Positions 9,130-17,894 of a stretch of 64,000 nucleotides of DNA are shown here, one piece after another. The stretch is taken from the NCBI GenBank assembly GCA_963732765.1, contig CAVTAS010000008.1, positions 248,001 through 312,000 on the forward strand. The letters are read 5' to 3'. The DNA is from JANYHF01 sp963732765. GTDB lineage: Bacteria > Pseudomonadota > Alphaproteobacteria > Rhizobiales > Hyphomicrobiaceae. The notes under the pieces were generated by a model. It did not search any database and was not told the origin of the DNA. It saw nothing but the letters and a program-made list of their open reading frames with translations. How positions within the stretch are numbered: position 1 is the stretch's first letter; each line of letters opens with the position of its first letter. The position numbers and the translations under genes were made by a program.

Positions 9130-9405
9130 TCAAGACTTGGGCTTGTCGCCCCGGTTCATCATCCCCCACAGCCGGCTGATCAGCCAGATCGGGACCACGA
9201 TCACGGCGCCGAGCAGGAAATACTGGAACAGCCAGCCGAAGGCCGAAAAACCCATATGGTAGATGCGCAGAGCCGTGACGCGCAGGGTGTCGAGCAGCTC
9301 GAACGGCGACAGGCCGAACAGCGCCAGCACCACGCCGACCACCACGGAAAGCACGATCAGCCGGAAGATAGTGCTAAGGGGCTGGTCGCCCAGGATGCGG
9401 TTCAT
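9130..9405 (-). CDS. Small membrane protein, DUF6460 family
   Basis: A 91-residue protein starting MNRILGDQPLSTIFRLIVLS, with one transmembrane helix near residues 13-35 and a second hydrophobic segment near 62-80 (FLLGAVIVVPIWLISRLWG). The layout and the IYxMGF...WxxxYFLLGAVIVxPIWLISRL pattern match the alphaproteobacterial DUF6460 family as I remember it; its function is unknown. The ATG at 9405 is preceded by GAGGA and is preferred over the upstream in-frame codon at 9456. It may be co-transcribed with pdxY. Confidence 0.75.
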   Translation of the reverse strand: MNRILGDQPLSTIFRLIVLSVVVGVVLALFGLSPFELLDTLRVTALRIYHMGFSAFGWLFQYFLLGAVIVVPIWLISRLWGMMNRGDKPKS

Positions 9406-9467
9406 GCGTGATGTCCTCGAAGCGGTACGGACGCCGACCATGACCGCAAATCGCACTGGCCGTCAAA

Positions 9468-10142
9468 TCAGCGGCGGCTCTCGGCGTGCATGCGGCGCTC
9501 CATGATGCTGACCAGGCGCACCAGCGGCCACAGCAGGATGACATAGATCACCGCCGCCATGATCAGCGGGGACGGATTGGCGTACAGCGCCTGGGCGTTG
9601 TTGGCCTCGTTCAGCAGCTCAGGCAGCGCCACAGTGGAGGCCAGCGAGGTGTCCTTGCACATCGAGACGCAATTGCCGGTCATGGGCGGGATGATGGCGC
9701 GCATGGCTTGCGGCAGCACGATGCGGCGCAGTACGTTCGGGAACGACATGCCGAGCGCGGCGGCAGATTCGAACTGGCCGCGCGGCACGCCCTCGATGCC
9801 GGCCCGGAACACCTCGGCCGAATAAGCCGACATGACCAGCGAGAAGGCGAACACGGCCGAGAACCAGGACGAAAGGCGTATGCCGACGAAGGGCAGCGCG
9901 TAGTAGATCAGGATCAGCACCACCAGCATCGGCAGGGCACGGAAGATGTCGATGTAGAAAACGGCGATCAGGCGCAGGAGTTTAGGCGCATAGAGACGGA
10001 TCAGGCTGATCGCCAACCCCGCCACGGTGCCGCAAACGATGCTCATGACGCTGAGCAGCAGCGTATTGATCAGCCCACGCATCAAAGCCGGCAGCGCGTT
10101 GCGCATGATCTCCGCGTTGAAGAAGGTCTCGATCAGGGTCAT
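9468..10142 (-). CDS. Polar amino acid ABC transporter permease
   Basis: Inner-membrane permease of the His/Glu/Gln/Arg/opine type, 224 residues, with about five transmembrane segments. The conserved cytoplasmic loop that contacts the ATPase reads ESAAALGMSFPNVLRRIVLP followed by QAMRAIIPP. It lies 77 bp downstream of its probable binding-protein gene on the same strand. No second permease and no dedicated ATPase gene are adjacent, so the ATPase must be encoded elsewhere or shared. The substrate cannot be read from the sequence; the neighbouring kynureninase and aminotransferases are compatible with an amino acid. Confidence 0.88.
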   Translation of the reverse strand: MTLIETFFNAEIMRNALPALMRGLINTLLLSVMSIVCGTVAGLAISLIRLYAPKLLRLIAVFYIDIFRALPMLVVLILIYYALPFVGIRLSSWFSAVFAFSLVMSAYSAEVFRAGIEGVPRGQFESAAALGMSFPNVLRRIVLPQAMRAIIPPMTGNCVSMCKDTSLASTVALPELLNEANNAQALYANPSPLIMAAVIYVILLWPLVRLVSIMERRMHAESRR

Positions 10143-10219
10143 GCGCGGTCATCCATGGTGTCGCAAAATGGCCGCGCGGATCGCTCCGCACGGCCAGGCA
10201 GTCCCGATTGCATGTCGGC

Positions 10220-11018
10220 TTAGCCCTTGGGGATCGGCATTTCGGTGAGGGTCGAGGAGCCGGCGGCGGCATCGGCGCCGAACCACTTCTTGTGGATAGC
10301 GGCCAAGCGCGCCGTCCTTCTTCATCTCGCTGAGGGCGGCGTTCAGCTTCTCGAGCTTGGCGTCGTCCTTGCCCATCATCAGGCCGTACTGCTCGCCGGT
10401 CTTGATGCGGTCCTTCACGGTCAGACCCTTCATGGTCTTGAAGGCGTACTGCATGCCGGGAATGTCGCTGACCATGGCGTCGATACGGCCGGCGGCCAGG
10501 TCCAGGAACACGTCCTGTTGCGCCTTATAGCCTTTGGTGTCGGCGAACCCGCCCGGGCCCTTGTTGTCGGCGACCCACTTCTCGGCGGTGGAGCCGGAGA
10601 GATAGCCGACGGTCTTGCCCTTCAGGTCGCCAACCGACTTCAAGGGGCTATCGTCCTTGGTGGCGATGCCCATATCCAAGTCATAGTACGGCTGCGTGAA
10701 CGACACCGACTTCAACCGCTCGCCAGTGATGGTGATGGAGGAGATCGCCACGTCGATGCGCTTGGATGCGATGGCCGCGAACAACGCCTGGAAGCCATAA
10801 TCGGCGATGCTGACGGTCATACCGGCACGCTTGGCCGCTTCGGTGACGATGTCGACTTCAAAGCCCTCGAAGCTGCCGTCTGCTGTTTTGGTCTCGAACG
10901 GCGGGTTGGTCGGATAGGCGCCGACGTTGAGCGCGTCGGCGGCATTGGCGAGGCTGCCGGCTCCGGCCAACGTCAGCGCAAGGGCAATTCCGGCAAACTT
11001 GCGGCGGTTCAATCGCAT
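10220..11018 (-). CDS. Amino acid ABC transporter substrate-binding protein (one-base frame break)
   Basis: Periplasmic binding protein of the family-3 (SBP_bac_3) type, about 265 residues. The start MRLNRRKFAGIALALTLAGA is a signal peptide ending in LANAAD; it is chosen over the codon at 11066 because AGGGAGGA precedes it. Family motifs include FETKTADGSFEGFEVDI, RIDVAISSITIT and VGYLSGSTAEKW. Near 10301-10304 one extra base shifts the frame: the open frame goes on as a nonsense tail, while the next frame gives AAIHKKWFGADAA and a normal end at 10220. I annotate the corrected gene. It is probably a sequence error, since the C-terminus is intact. Confidence 0.85.
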
Positions 11019-11075
11019 GCGAAGTCCTCCCTGTGGTTGTGCGGGTCTCGCTTTGCGGCCGCACATCTCCCAACA

Positions 11076-12377
11076 CTAGCCCGCGATCTCATGGCTCAAC
11101 AAGACCTTCCGAGCGATCGCCTCGAAGCGCGCGATTTCCTCGAAGGTGTTGTAGTGCACCAGCGAGACGCGGATCGCGCCGACGTCCATTGCCAACCCAA
11201 GCCGCTGCATCAGCCGGGGCGCGAACAGATGGCCATCGCGCAGGCCAACGCCGGCTTCGCCCATTTGGGTCGCGAAAGCTTGCGGCGTCATGCCCGGCAA
11301 ACTGAAGCAGATGGTCGGCACACGGCCAGTAAGCCTTGTCTCGTCGGAGATGCCGTGGATCCTGGCGCCCAGCCGTTTCAATGCGCCGATCATCTCTTTG
11401 CTGAGCAACAGCTCGTAGTCGCGGATCGCGCTCATCGCCGCCGCAATCGCCTCGCGCCGCGAATGCCCGTCCCCCGCCAGCATGCGCCGGCCGATCCCCT
11501 CCAGATAGCCGATGGCGGCGGTCATGCCGGCGACATTCTCATAGGGAAACGTGCCCACCTCGATCTTGTGCGGTGGCACATTGGGGATGAAGTCCTCCTT
11601 GAAGGTTGGCAGCGCACACAGCGCATCGTAGCGGCCCCACAGGAACCCCATGTGCGGCGAGAAATTCTTGTAGCCCGAGCAGACCAGGTAATCGCAGCCC
11701 CAGGCCTGCACGTCGATCAGGCCGTGCGGGCCGTAATGCACGCAATCGATAAAGGTCTCGGCTCCCGCCGCCTTGGCGATTTTTCCGACGGCGGCGACAT
11801 CGACGATGGTGCCGATGGAATGGGCTGTCGCGGTGCAGGCGACCAGCCGCGTGCGCTTGTTGACCAGCGGCTTCAGATCGTCCGGGTTGAGCGTTCCGTC
11901 CTCGCGCATGCGCCACCAGACGATCTTGGCTCCGTCCGCCTCCAGCGCCGTCCAGGTCGCGATGTTGGCGTCGTGGTCCATGTCGGTGACGACGATTTCG
12001 TTGCGCGCCTCAAGCATCTTGGCGATACCGAGGCTGACCAGCCGGATGAACGACGTGGCGTTGAGGCCGAACGAGATCTCCTCGGGCCGCGCGGCATTGA
12101 TCAGCACGGCGACGCTCTCGCGCGCTGCCTGCAGATTGCGATCCACGCCCTGGCTGTGGCGATACTTGGCCATGCGCTGCACGTTGAAATCGATCAGATG
12201 GTTGGTGACGGCGTCGACCACCACTTGCGGCACCTGCGAACCGCCTGCGTTCTCCAGGAAGATGAAATCGCCAGCGCGCTGTATCGCCGGGAATTGCTTG
12301 CGCAGCTCCTCGACGGGAAAGCTGTTCAAGCGAACGGTCTTGGCTGACTTGGCCGGCTTCGGCGATGGCGTCTTCAT
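11076..12377 (-). CDS. Class V aminotransferase / cysteine desulfurase-like PLP enzyme
   Basis: A 433-residue fold-type I PLP enzyme related to SufS/CsdA and isopenicillin-N-epimerase-like proteins. The PLP lysine is K237 in VCSGYKNFSPHMG. LENAGGSQVP near the start and DHDANIATW (the histidine stacking on PLP) are family features. The usual mobile cysteine loop of desulfurases is not evident near the C-terminus (GLRDGHLFAPRLM), so true desulfurase activity is doubtful. The start MKTPSPKPAKSAK at 12377 is preferred; the longer reading to 12425 would begin inside a dispersed repeat. It lies directly upstream of the amino-acid binding protein on the same strand (57 bp). Its substrate is unknown. 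Confidence 0.78.
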   Translation of the reverse strand: MKTPSPKPAKSAKTVRLNSFPVEELRKQFPAIQRAGDFIFLENAGGSQVPQVVVDAVTNHLIDFNVQRMAKYRHSQGVDRNLQAARESVAVLINAARPEEISFGLNATSFIRLVSLGIAKMLEARNEIVVTDMDHDANIATWTALEADGAKIVWWRMREDGTLNPDDLKPLVNKRTRLVACTATAHSIGTIVDVAAVGKIAKAAGAETFIDCVHYGPHGLIDVQAWGCDYLVCSGYKNFSPHMGFLWGRYDALCALPTFKEDFIPNVPPHKIEVGTFPYENVAGMTAAIGYLEGIGRRMLAGDGHSRREAIAAAMSAIRDYELLLSKEMIGALKRLGARIHGISDETRLTGRVPTICFSLPGMTPQAFATQMGEAGVGLRDGHLFAPRLMQRLGLAMDVGAIRVSLVHYNTFEEIARFEAIARKVLLSHEIAG

Positions 12378-12419
12378 TTCGTAGTTTGCCCCAGTTTCAA
12401 GCAATACAGACCGTAACGT

Positions 12420-12603
12420 CGTCATACCCGCGTAGGCGGGTATCCATGCATGTCAGAGTTTGGCGAATTGTAAGCATTACGGACGCACCTGATACAGCTT
12501 ACGATTTGTGTCGACAACCGAGACCGCCATTGGCTTGCATGGATACCCGCCTTCGCGGGTATGACGAGCTTTGCGGTGCCTATCGCGGTTTCGCAGAGGT
12601 CTC
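12420..12603. repeat. Paired-palindrome element, family A, copy 1 (left end missing)
   Basis: Two oppositely oriented copies of the ACCCGCGTAGGCGGGT-type palindrome (about 12420-12450 and 12538-12568) are separated by about 90 bp, and the unit ends in TTTCGCAGAGGTCTC. The matching left inverted end seen in the copies at 13891 and 59833 is absent. It occupies the 263-bp gap between two minus-strand genes. Apparent short peptides in it containing VIPAKAG are artefacts of the palindrome. Confidence 0.8.
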
Positions 12604-12640
12604 GGTTGGGAGAAGGCAATAACGACGTGTTTACTGAGTA

Positions 12641-13747
12641 TCACGTTGTTTTCGGTGACCTCAGTCCTACTTGCTCCAGGCGCGGCAGCACCTCGGCGCA
12701 GAAGAACGGCAATTCCTGCGTGTAGTTGACGAACGATAGCGCTGCCCCGGCATAGCCCTGCGCGGATATGGCGATGAGATCCTCGACAATTTTGTCCGGG
12801 GTCCCAATCAGCGGATAGGTGCCCGCACCACCCGCGAACCTTTTCCGGTAGCGCTGGAAGGCCGAGGCGTCGTGCGAGCCCGCAAAGTCCTTCTTGCCCG
12901 CCATATGGATGTCGACCGCGGCATGGTCGGCCTCGGTCACCGCGTAGCGCTCGTAATAGGCCTCCGCCTCGCCTTGCGTCGGGCGGCAGACCACATGGCA
13001 AACCGTGTAAACGCTCACATCGCGTCCGGCCGCTTTGGCGCGCGCCCCGATGTCGGCGACTTGGCGGCTGCCGTCCTCCATCTCGGAAAAGGTAGTGAAC
13101 AGAGTATCGCAATGCTGCGCGGCGAAGTCCCGTCCCGGATCGCCGAAGGCTGCGTTCATCGTGACGGGACGCGGCGCCTGCAGGCTGGCGGGCCGGCTGA
13201 TTGCGCCTGTCAACTGGTAGTATTCGCCGACAAAGTCGAACGGTTCGTCGGACGCATAGGCCCGCTCGATGATGTTCAGCCACTCGCGCGCCTGGTCGTA
13301 GCCTTTGGCCCCAAGCTTGACACCGAACATGGCGAACTCGGACGGGTTCCAGCCACAGACGATGTTGAGCCCCGCGCGGCCGTTGCTGATGTGATCGACG
13401 GTGGCCAGCGCCTTGGCGGCATATAGCGGATGTACCAGCGGGACGTGTACCGTCATGAACAGGGCGATCTGTTTGGTCGCTCCGGCCAGCCCCGCTGCCC
13501 AGGTGAAAGTCTCGAACGAGTGCTCGCGCACCCGGTTCTTGCCGCCAAAGCCCTTCCAGCGCGCAATCGGCAGCACGAACTCCAAACCCGCTCGGTCGGC
13601 AATGGTGGCGGCTGCAACATTATCGTCCCAGCTCGCGGTCCAGCGTTCGGGCACATCGGTGATAGCCAGCCCGCCATCGGCGTTGGTCGAGAAGATGCCC
13701 AGCTTGAAGCGGTTCGGGCCTTTGAGGGGATGCCGCCGGATTGCCAT
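12641..13747 (-). CDS. LLM-class flavin-dependent monooxygenase (RutA/SfnG-like)
   Basis: A bacterial luciferase-like TIM-barrel monooxygenase of 368 residues that would use reduced FMN supplied by a separate reductase. Family features are FKLGIFSTNADGG at the N-terminus, RWKGFGGKN, VDHISNGRAGLNIVCGWNPS with the phosphate-contacting region, and the late YPLIGTPDKIVEDL. The closest remembered relatives are RutA-type pyrimidine or dimethylsulfone monooxygenases; the substrate is not known. The ATG at 13747 begins MAIRRHPLKGPNRFKLG; the longer open frame to 13924 reaches into a dispersed repeat and is rejected. The flavin reductase at 18838 could be its partner, but nothing links the two directly. 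Confidence 0.85.
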   Translation of the reverse strand: MAIRRHPLKGPNRFKLGIFSTNADGGLAITDVPERWTASWDDNVAAATIADRAGLEFVLPIARWKGFGGKNRVREHSFETFTWAAGLAGATKQIALFMTVHVPLVHPLYAAKALATVDHISNGRAGLNIVCGWNPSEFAMFGVKLGAKGYDQAREWLNIIERAYASDEPFDFVGEYYQLTGAISRPASLQAPRPVTMNAAFGDPGRDFAAQHCDTLFTTFSEMEDGSRQVADIGARAKAAGRDVSVYTVCHVVCRPTQGEAEAYYERYAVTEADHAAVDIHMAGKKDFAGSHDASAFQRYRKRFAGGAGTYPLIGTPDKIVEDLIAISAQGYAGAALSFVNYTQELPFFCAEVLPRLEQVGLRSPKTT

Positions 13748-13890
13748 GACGATCGATGTTCCCGCAATCCACCTGACGCCCACCGAGAGTGCGACAGTAA
13801 CTTGTCGCCAAGACGCGTCAAGGTTAGAGACAGCGGAACATTGTGCGCCTCCCATTGCGTTGGCGGTGGCGCTATCTTCCAACTCCCATA

Positions 13891-14109
13891 GGAGACCTCT
13901 GCGAAAAGGCGAAAGGCAACGCAAATCTCGTCATCCCCGCGTAGGCGGGGATCCATGCAAGCCGATGGCGGTCTCCAGCGTCGATGCAAATCGCAAGCTG
14001 TATCAAGTGCCTCCGCGGTGCTGACATCGGCCAAACTTTGACATGCATGGATACCCGCCTACGCGGGTATGACGACGATTGGCTCTGTTCGTGTTTTTGC
14101 TGAGGTCTC
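13891..14109. repeat. Paired-palindrome element with inverted ends and flanking CATA repeats, family A, copy 2
   Basis: A 219-bp unit bounded by GGAGACCTCTGCGAAAA and the imperfect inverse TTTTTGCTGAGGTCTC. Inside are two CCCGCGTAGGCGGG-type palindromes in opposite orientation (13928-13959, 14044-14075). CATA is found directly before (13887-13890) and after (14110-14113), as expected for a 4-bp target duplication. It fills about half of the 410-bp gap between the divergent monooxygenase and aminotransferase genes; the remaining bases at 13748-13890 show no clear feature. Confidence 0.85.
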
Positions 14110-14157
14110 CATAGGGAGAAGGAATTCGTTCGTATTCGTTGTGAAAGAAGAAGCGTC

Positions 14158-15312
14158 ATGCCCCTTGTACGCCCCGATATCGAAGCCATGGCGGATTCGC
14201 CGATCCTGGAGGTCTGGCGTCATGGGCTGGGCAAGGCGGATATCATCGGTCTGTGGGCCGGGGAACCCGACGTGCCGACGCCGCGCTTCATTTGCGATGC
14301 GGCGACCGAGGCGCTGAATGCGGGGCATACGTTCTATACCCACAATCGCGGCATCCCCGAACTGCGCCAGGCCATCGCGCGCTATCTGCAGTCGCTCTAC
14401 CGCGTCGATGTCCACGATGATCGGATCGCGGCCACCACAGCCGGCATGAACGCGGTGCAGATCGTCTGTCAGGCGCTGTTGGAAGCTGGCAGCAAGGCGG
14501 TCTGCATCACGCCGTCCTGGCCCAACATCATGCGTGCCATGACGATTGCGGGTGCATCGGTCACCGAAGTGCCGCTGACGCGCGGTGGCAACGGCTGGTC
14601 GCTGGATCTTGAGGCGCTGTTCGCCGCCTGCACGCCCGGCACCAAGTTGCTCTATCTCGCCTCGCCCGCCAACCCGACCGGCTGGACCATTGACGCCAAG
14701 CAGGCGCAGGCCATCCTGGAGTTTGCGCGCGCCCGTGGCATTGCGATCCTGTCCGACGAAGTTTACCACCGGATGATCTACGACGGACCCGTCGCATTCT
14801 CCTTCCTGGAGATCGCCAAGCCGGGCGATGCCGTGTTCGTGGTCAACTCGTTTTCCAAGAGCTGGGCCATGACCGGTTGGCGGCTGGGTTGGCTGATCTA
14901 TCCCGATGGCTTCCTGCCGACGGCCGAAAAGCTGATCCAGTTCAACACCTCGGGCGGCCAGGCCTTCCTGCAATACGGCGCCATCGCCGCACTCGACCAG
15001 GGCGAAGACTTCGTCGCCGAGTTGGTCGCCCGCTGCGCCAAGGGCCGGCAGCTGATCAGCTCACGTCTGGCTGCCATGCCGCGCGTGCGCGAGGTGCCGA
15101 ACCAGGGCGCCTTCTATGCCATGTTCGAGGTGGACGGCGTCACCGATACGTTCGCCTTCTGCAAGGATGTGGTGACGCACGCCGGGGTTGGGCTCGCCCC
15201 CGGCGTCGCATTCGGGCGCGGCGCGGAATCGCTGATCCGGCTCTGCTACGCCAAGAAACCGGAGCTGCTGGAAAAGGCCATGGACCGGCTCGACACCTGG
15301 CTGCGCACATGA
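14158..15312 (+). CDS. Class I/II aminotransferase
   Basis: A 384-residue fold-type I aminotransferase. The PLP lysine is K234 in NSFSKSWAMTGWRLGW; SPANPTGW and SDEVYHRMIY carry the asparagine, aspartate and tyrosine that bind PLP, and the arginine of IRLCYA near the C-terminus binds the substrate carboxylate. It overlaps the kynureninase start by four bases (ATGA), so the two are translationally coupled. That context makes an aromatic or kynurenine-related substrate plausible, although the sequence resembles general aspartate/aromatic aminotransferases. The start follows an AAGAAG-rich stretch. Confidence 0.87.
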   Translation: MPLVRPDIEAMADSPILEVWRHGLGKADIIGLWAGEPDVPTPRFICDAATEALNAGHTFYTHNRGIPELRQAIARYLQSLYRVDVHDDRIAATTAGMNAVQIVCQALLEAGSKAVCITPSWPNIMRAMTIAGASVTEVPLTRGGNGWSLDLEALFAACTPGTKLLYLASPANPTGWTIDAKQAQAILEFARARGIAILSDEVYHRMIYDGPVAFSFLEIAKPGDAVFVVNSFSKSWAMTGWRLGWLIYPDGFLPTAEKLIQFNTSGGQAFLQYGAIAALDQGEDFVAELVARCAKGRQLISSRLAAMPRVREVPNQGAFYAMFEVDGVTDTFAFCKDVVTHAGVGLAPGVAFGRGAESLIRLCYAKKPELLEKAMDRLDTWLRT

Positions 15313-16502
15313 GCGATTTCGCCGCCACGCGCGCGCAGTTCCAGCTGCCAGAGGGAGTGATCTATCTCGACGGCAATTCGCTCGGGCCATTGCCGTGCGC
15401 CGCTGCCGGCAAGGTCGCGCAAGTGATGACCCAGGAGTGGGGCGGCCAGCTGATCCGCGCCTGGAACACGGCCGGCTGGATGACGCAGCCCGCCCGCGTC
15501 GGCGACCGCATCGGCCGGCTGATCGGGGCCGAACCGGGCGCAGTCATGATGGGGGACACGCTCTCCATCAAGGTCTATCAGGCGCTCGCTTCGGCGCTGG
15601 ACCTGGCTCCGCAGCGGCGCGTGATCCTCTCTGACAACGGCAATTTCCCGTCCGATCTCTATATGGCTCAAGGCCTGATCGGATCGCTGAACCGCGGCCA
15701 CGAACTGAAGCTGGTGGCGCCCGAAGAGGTTGAGGCCAACATCACCTCCGATGTCGCGGTGCTGATGCTGACCGAGGTCGACTATCGCACCGGCCGGCGT
15801 CATGACATGGCGCGGCTGACGCGACGCGCGCGGGAGTGCGGTGCGCTGACGATCTGGGATCTCGCCCATTCAGCGGGCGCTTTCCCGGTCGACCTCGCCG
15901 GGACGGGTGCGGATTTCGCGGTCGGCTGCACCTACAAGTTTCTCAATGGCGGGCCGGGGGCGCCGGCCTTCATCTATGTCGCCCCGCATCTCCAGGCGCG
16001 CGTGCGGCCGGCACTCTCGGGCTGGCTCGGTCACGACCGGCCGTTTGCCTTCGTTCCCGACTACCGGCCGGGCGCGGGCATCGAGCGCATGCGCGTCGGC
16101 ACGCCCCCGGTGCTGGCGCTGGCCGCGCTGGAGGCTTCGCTCGACATCTGGGATCAGGTCGCCATGACAGACGTGCACGTCGCATCCAAGGCGCTTGGCG
16201 ATCTCTTCATCGCCGAGGTGGAACGCTTGTGCCCGGATATCACGCTGGTTTCGCCGCGAAACGCCGTGTCTCGCGGCTCACAAGTATCGTTCGCATTCGA
16301 GCACGGCTACGCGGCCATGCAAGCGCTGATCGCGCGCGGCGTGATCGGTGATTTCCGTGCGCCGGACATCATGCGCTTCGGCATGTGCCCACTTTATACG
16401 ACAACGGACGATATCCGCGCTGCCGCCGCTGCCATCGGCAAGGTGATGGCAGGGCAGGAGTGGGCGCGGCCGCAGTTCCAGCGCAAACAGGCGGTGACGT
16501 AA
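15309..16502 (+). CDS. kynU: Kynureninase
   Basis: PLP enzyme cleaving kynurenine to anthranilate and alanine in tryptophan degradation, 397 residues, a normal length. Diagnostic motifs are YLDGNSLGPLP at residues 15-25, DNGNFPSDLYM, WDLAHSAGAFPVDL, and CTYKFLNGGPGAPAFIYV with the PLP lysine K210. RMRVGTPPVLAL and the closing FRAPDIMRFG also fit. The ATG overlaps the stop of the aminotransferase upstream. The open frame reaches further upstream, but that part is out-of-frame aminotransferase sequence. No kynurenine formamidase or tryptophan dioxygenase gene is adjacent. Confidence 0.93.
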   Translation: MSDFAATRAQFQLPEGVIYLDGNSLGPLPCAAAGKVAQVMTQEWGGQLIRAWNTAGWMTQPARVGDRIGRLIGAEPGAVMMGDTLSIKVYQALASALDLAPQRRVILSDNGNFPSDLYMAQGLIGSLNRGHELKLVAPEEVEANITSDVAVLMLTEVDYRTGRRHDMARLTRRARECGALTIWDLAHSAGAFPVDLAGTGADFAVGCTYKFLNGGPGAPAFIYVAPHLQARVRPALSGWLGHDRPFAFVPDYRPGAGIERMRVGTPPVLALAALEASLDIWDQVAMTDVHVASKALGDLFIAEVERLCPDITLVSPRNAVSRGSQVSFAFEHGYAAMQALIARGVIGDFRAPDIMRFGMCPLYTTTDDIRAAAAAIGKVMAGQEWARPQFQRKQAVT

Positions 16503-16530
16503 ACCGACTAAATCGCTGGCAAGCGCCGCC

Positions 16531-17157
16531 TCAGACGATCTTCGCCTCAGTCGCCGTCCTGACCTCGGCCTCGCTGACCCCCTCGGCGCATTCCAGCAGC
16601 TTCAGGCCGCCGGGAACCACATCGAACACCGCCATGTTGGTGATGATGCGGTTGACCACGGCCTTGCCGGTCAGCGGCAGTGTGCATTTTTTCAGCACCT
16701 TGCTCTCTCCCGCCTTGTTGGTGTGGTCCATCACCACCACCACGCGGCCGACGCCGGCGACCAGGTCCATCGCCCCGCCCATGCCCTTGACCAGCTTGCC
16801 CGGGATCATCCAGTTGGCGAGGTCGCCCTCCTCCGACACTTCCATCGCGCCCAGGATGGCCATGGCGATCTTGCCGCCGCGGATCATCGCGAAGCTGGTC
16901 GCGCTGTCGAAATAGGCGGTCTGCGGAAGCTGCGTGATGGTCTGCTTGCCGGCGTTGATCAGGTCGGGATCGACCTGGGCTTCGGTTGGGAACGGTCCCA
17001 TGCCGAGCATGCCGTTTTCCGACTGCAGCGTCACGTTCACGCCCTTGGGGATGTAGTTCGACACCAGCGTCGGGATGCCGATGCCGAGGTTCACGTACCA
17101 GCCGTCCTGCAGCTCCTTGGCCGCGCGCTCGGCCATCTGATCGCGGTTCCATGCCAT
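16531..17157 (-). CDS. scoB: 3-oxoacid CoA-transferase subunit B
   Basis: Beta subunit of succinyl-CoA:3-ketoacid (or related) CoA-transferase, 208 residues. The catalytic glutamate is E47 in QSENGMLGMGP. GIGIPTLV near residue 26 and GAMDLVAGVGRVVVVMDH are typical. The gene follows scoA by 13 bp, so the two subunits are made from one transcript. Together they activate or release short 3-oxoacids such as acetoacetate, which suits the neighbouring keto-acid cleavage enzyme. Converges on kynU with a 28-bp gap. Confidence 0.93.
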   Translation of the reverse strand: MAWNRDQMAERAAKELQDGWYVNLGIGIPTLVSNYIPKGVNVTLQSENGMLGMGPFPTEAQVDPDLINAGKQTITQLPQTAYFDSATSFAMIRGGKIAMAILGAMEVSEEGDLANWMIPGKLVKGMGGAMDLVAGVGRVVVVMDHTNKAGESKVLKKCTLPLTGKAVVNRIITNMAVFDVVPGGLKLLECAEGVSEAEVRTATEAKIV

Positions 17158-17170
17158 TTTGAAAGTCTCC

Positions 17171-17866
17171 TTAAGCCGCGCGAACCGTGCGATTTTCGAT
17201 GCGTTTCTCGTGCTTGCCCTGGATCAGGCGGTGCACGTAGATGCCGGGGAGGTGGATGCCGTCGGCATCGAGGCTGCCGACCGGCACGATCTCCTCCACC
17301 TCGGCCACGCAGACCTTGCCGCAGGTTGCGGCGGGCACGTTGAAATTGCGCGCGGTCTTGCGGAACACGAGGTTGCCGGTCTCGTCCGCCTTCCAGGCTT
17401 TCACGATGGCGAGGTCGGCCACGATCCCGTTTTCGAGAATGTAGGTCTGGCCGTTGAACTCCTTATGCTCCTTGCCCTCGGCGATCACGGTACCGACACC
17501 GGTCTTGGTGTAGAAGCCGGGGATGCCCGCGCCACCTGCCCGCATGCGCTCGGCCAGCGTGCCTTGCGGGTTGAACTCCAGCTCCAGTTCGCCGGACAGA
17601 TACTGGCGCATGAACTCGGCGTTCTCGCCGACGTAGGAGGACATCATCTTCTTCACCTGCTTGGTCTTGAGCAGGATGCCGAGGCCGAAATCGTCCACGC
17701 CGGCGTTGTTGGAGGCGAAGGTCAGGTTCCTGGTGCCGGCGTCGCGGATGGCGGAAATCAGCAGCTCGGGAATGCCGCAAAGGCCAAAGCCACCAGCGGC
17801 GATCAGCATGCCGTCCTTCAACAGGCCATCGAGCGCCTTGCCGGCGCTGTCGTAGACTTTCTTCAT
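17171..17866 (-). CDS. scoA: 3-oxoacid CoA-transferase subunit A
   Basis: Alpha subunit of the same CoA-transferase, 231 residues, with GGFGLCGIPE at about residues 25-34, the CoA-binding region RNLTFASNNAG, and the late TCGKVCVAEVEEIV. The ATG at 17866 is preceded by AAGGAGAG; the longer open frame to 17950 is rejected as it has no ribosome site and runs into the upstream gene. Operon order is cleavage enzyme, scoA, scoB. Confidence 0.93.
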   Translation of the reverse strand: MKKVYDSAGKALDGLLKDGMLIAAGGFGLCGIPELLISAIRDAGTRNLTFASNNAGVDDFGLGILLKTKQVKKMMSSYVGENAEFMRQYLSGELELEFNPQGTLAERMRAGGAGIPGFYTKTGVGTVIAEGKEHKEFNGQTYILENGIVADLAIVKAWKADETGNLVFRKTARNFNVPAATCGKVCVAEVEEIVPVGSLDADGIHLPGIYVHRLIQGKHEKRIENRTVRAA

Positions 17867-17894
17867 TGTTCTCTCCTTCGGCGTTCGGGCCAAT

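Noticed and set aside
10220..11018. Calling the frame-broken genes (transport genes, galM, GH2, dnaG and others) pseudogenes
   Set aside because: Each has a single extra or missing base with conserved sequence on both sides, and one is essential; sequence error is the simpler explanation.
10227..12347. Long plus-strand open frame (over 700 codons) opposite the binding protein and class V enzyme
   Set aside because: It is the reverse reading of two convincing minus-strand genes in GC-rich DNA; its translation has no recognisable domain and is rich in Arg, His and Gln, typical of antisense frames.
12420..12603. Repeated CCCGCG palindromes as a CRISPR array
   Set aside because: Only two units per site, in opposite orientation and about 90 bp apart, with no regular spacers and no cas genes; they are dispersed palindromic repeats.
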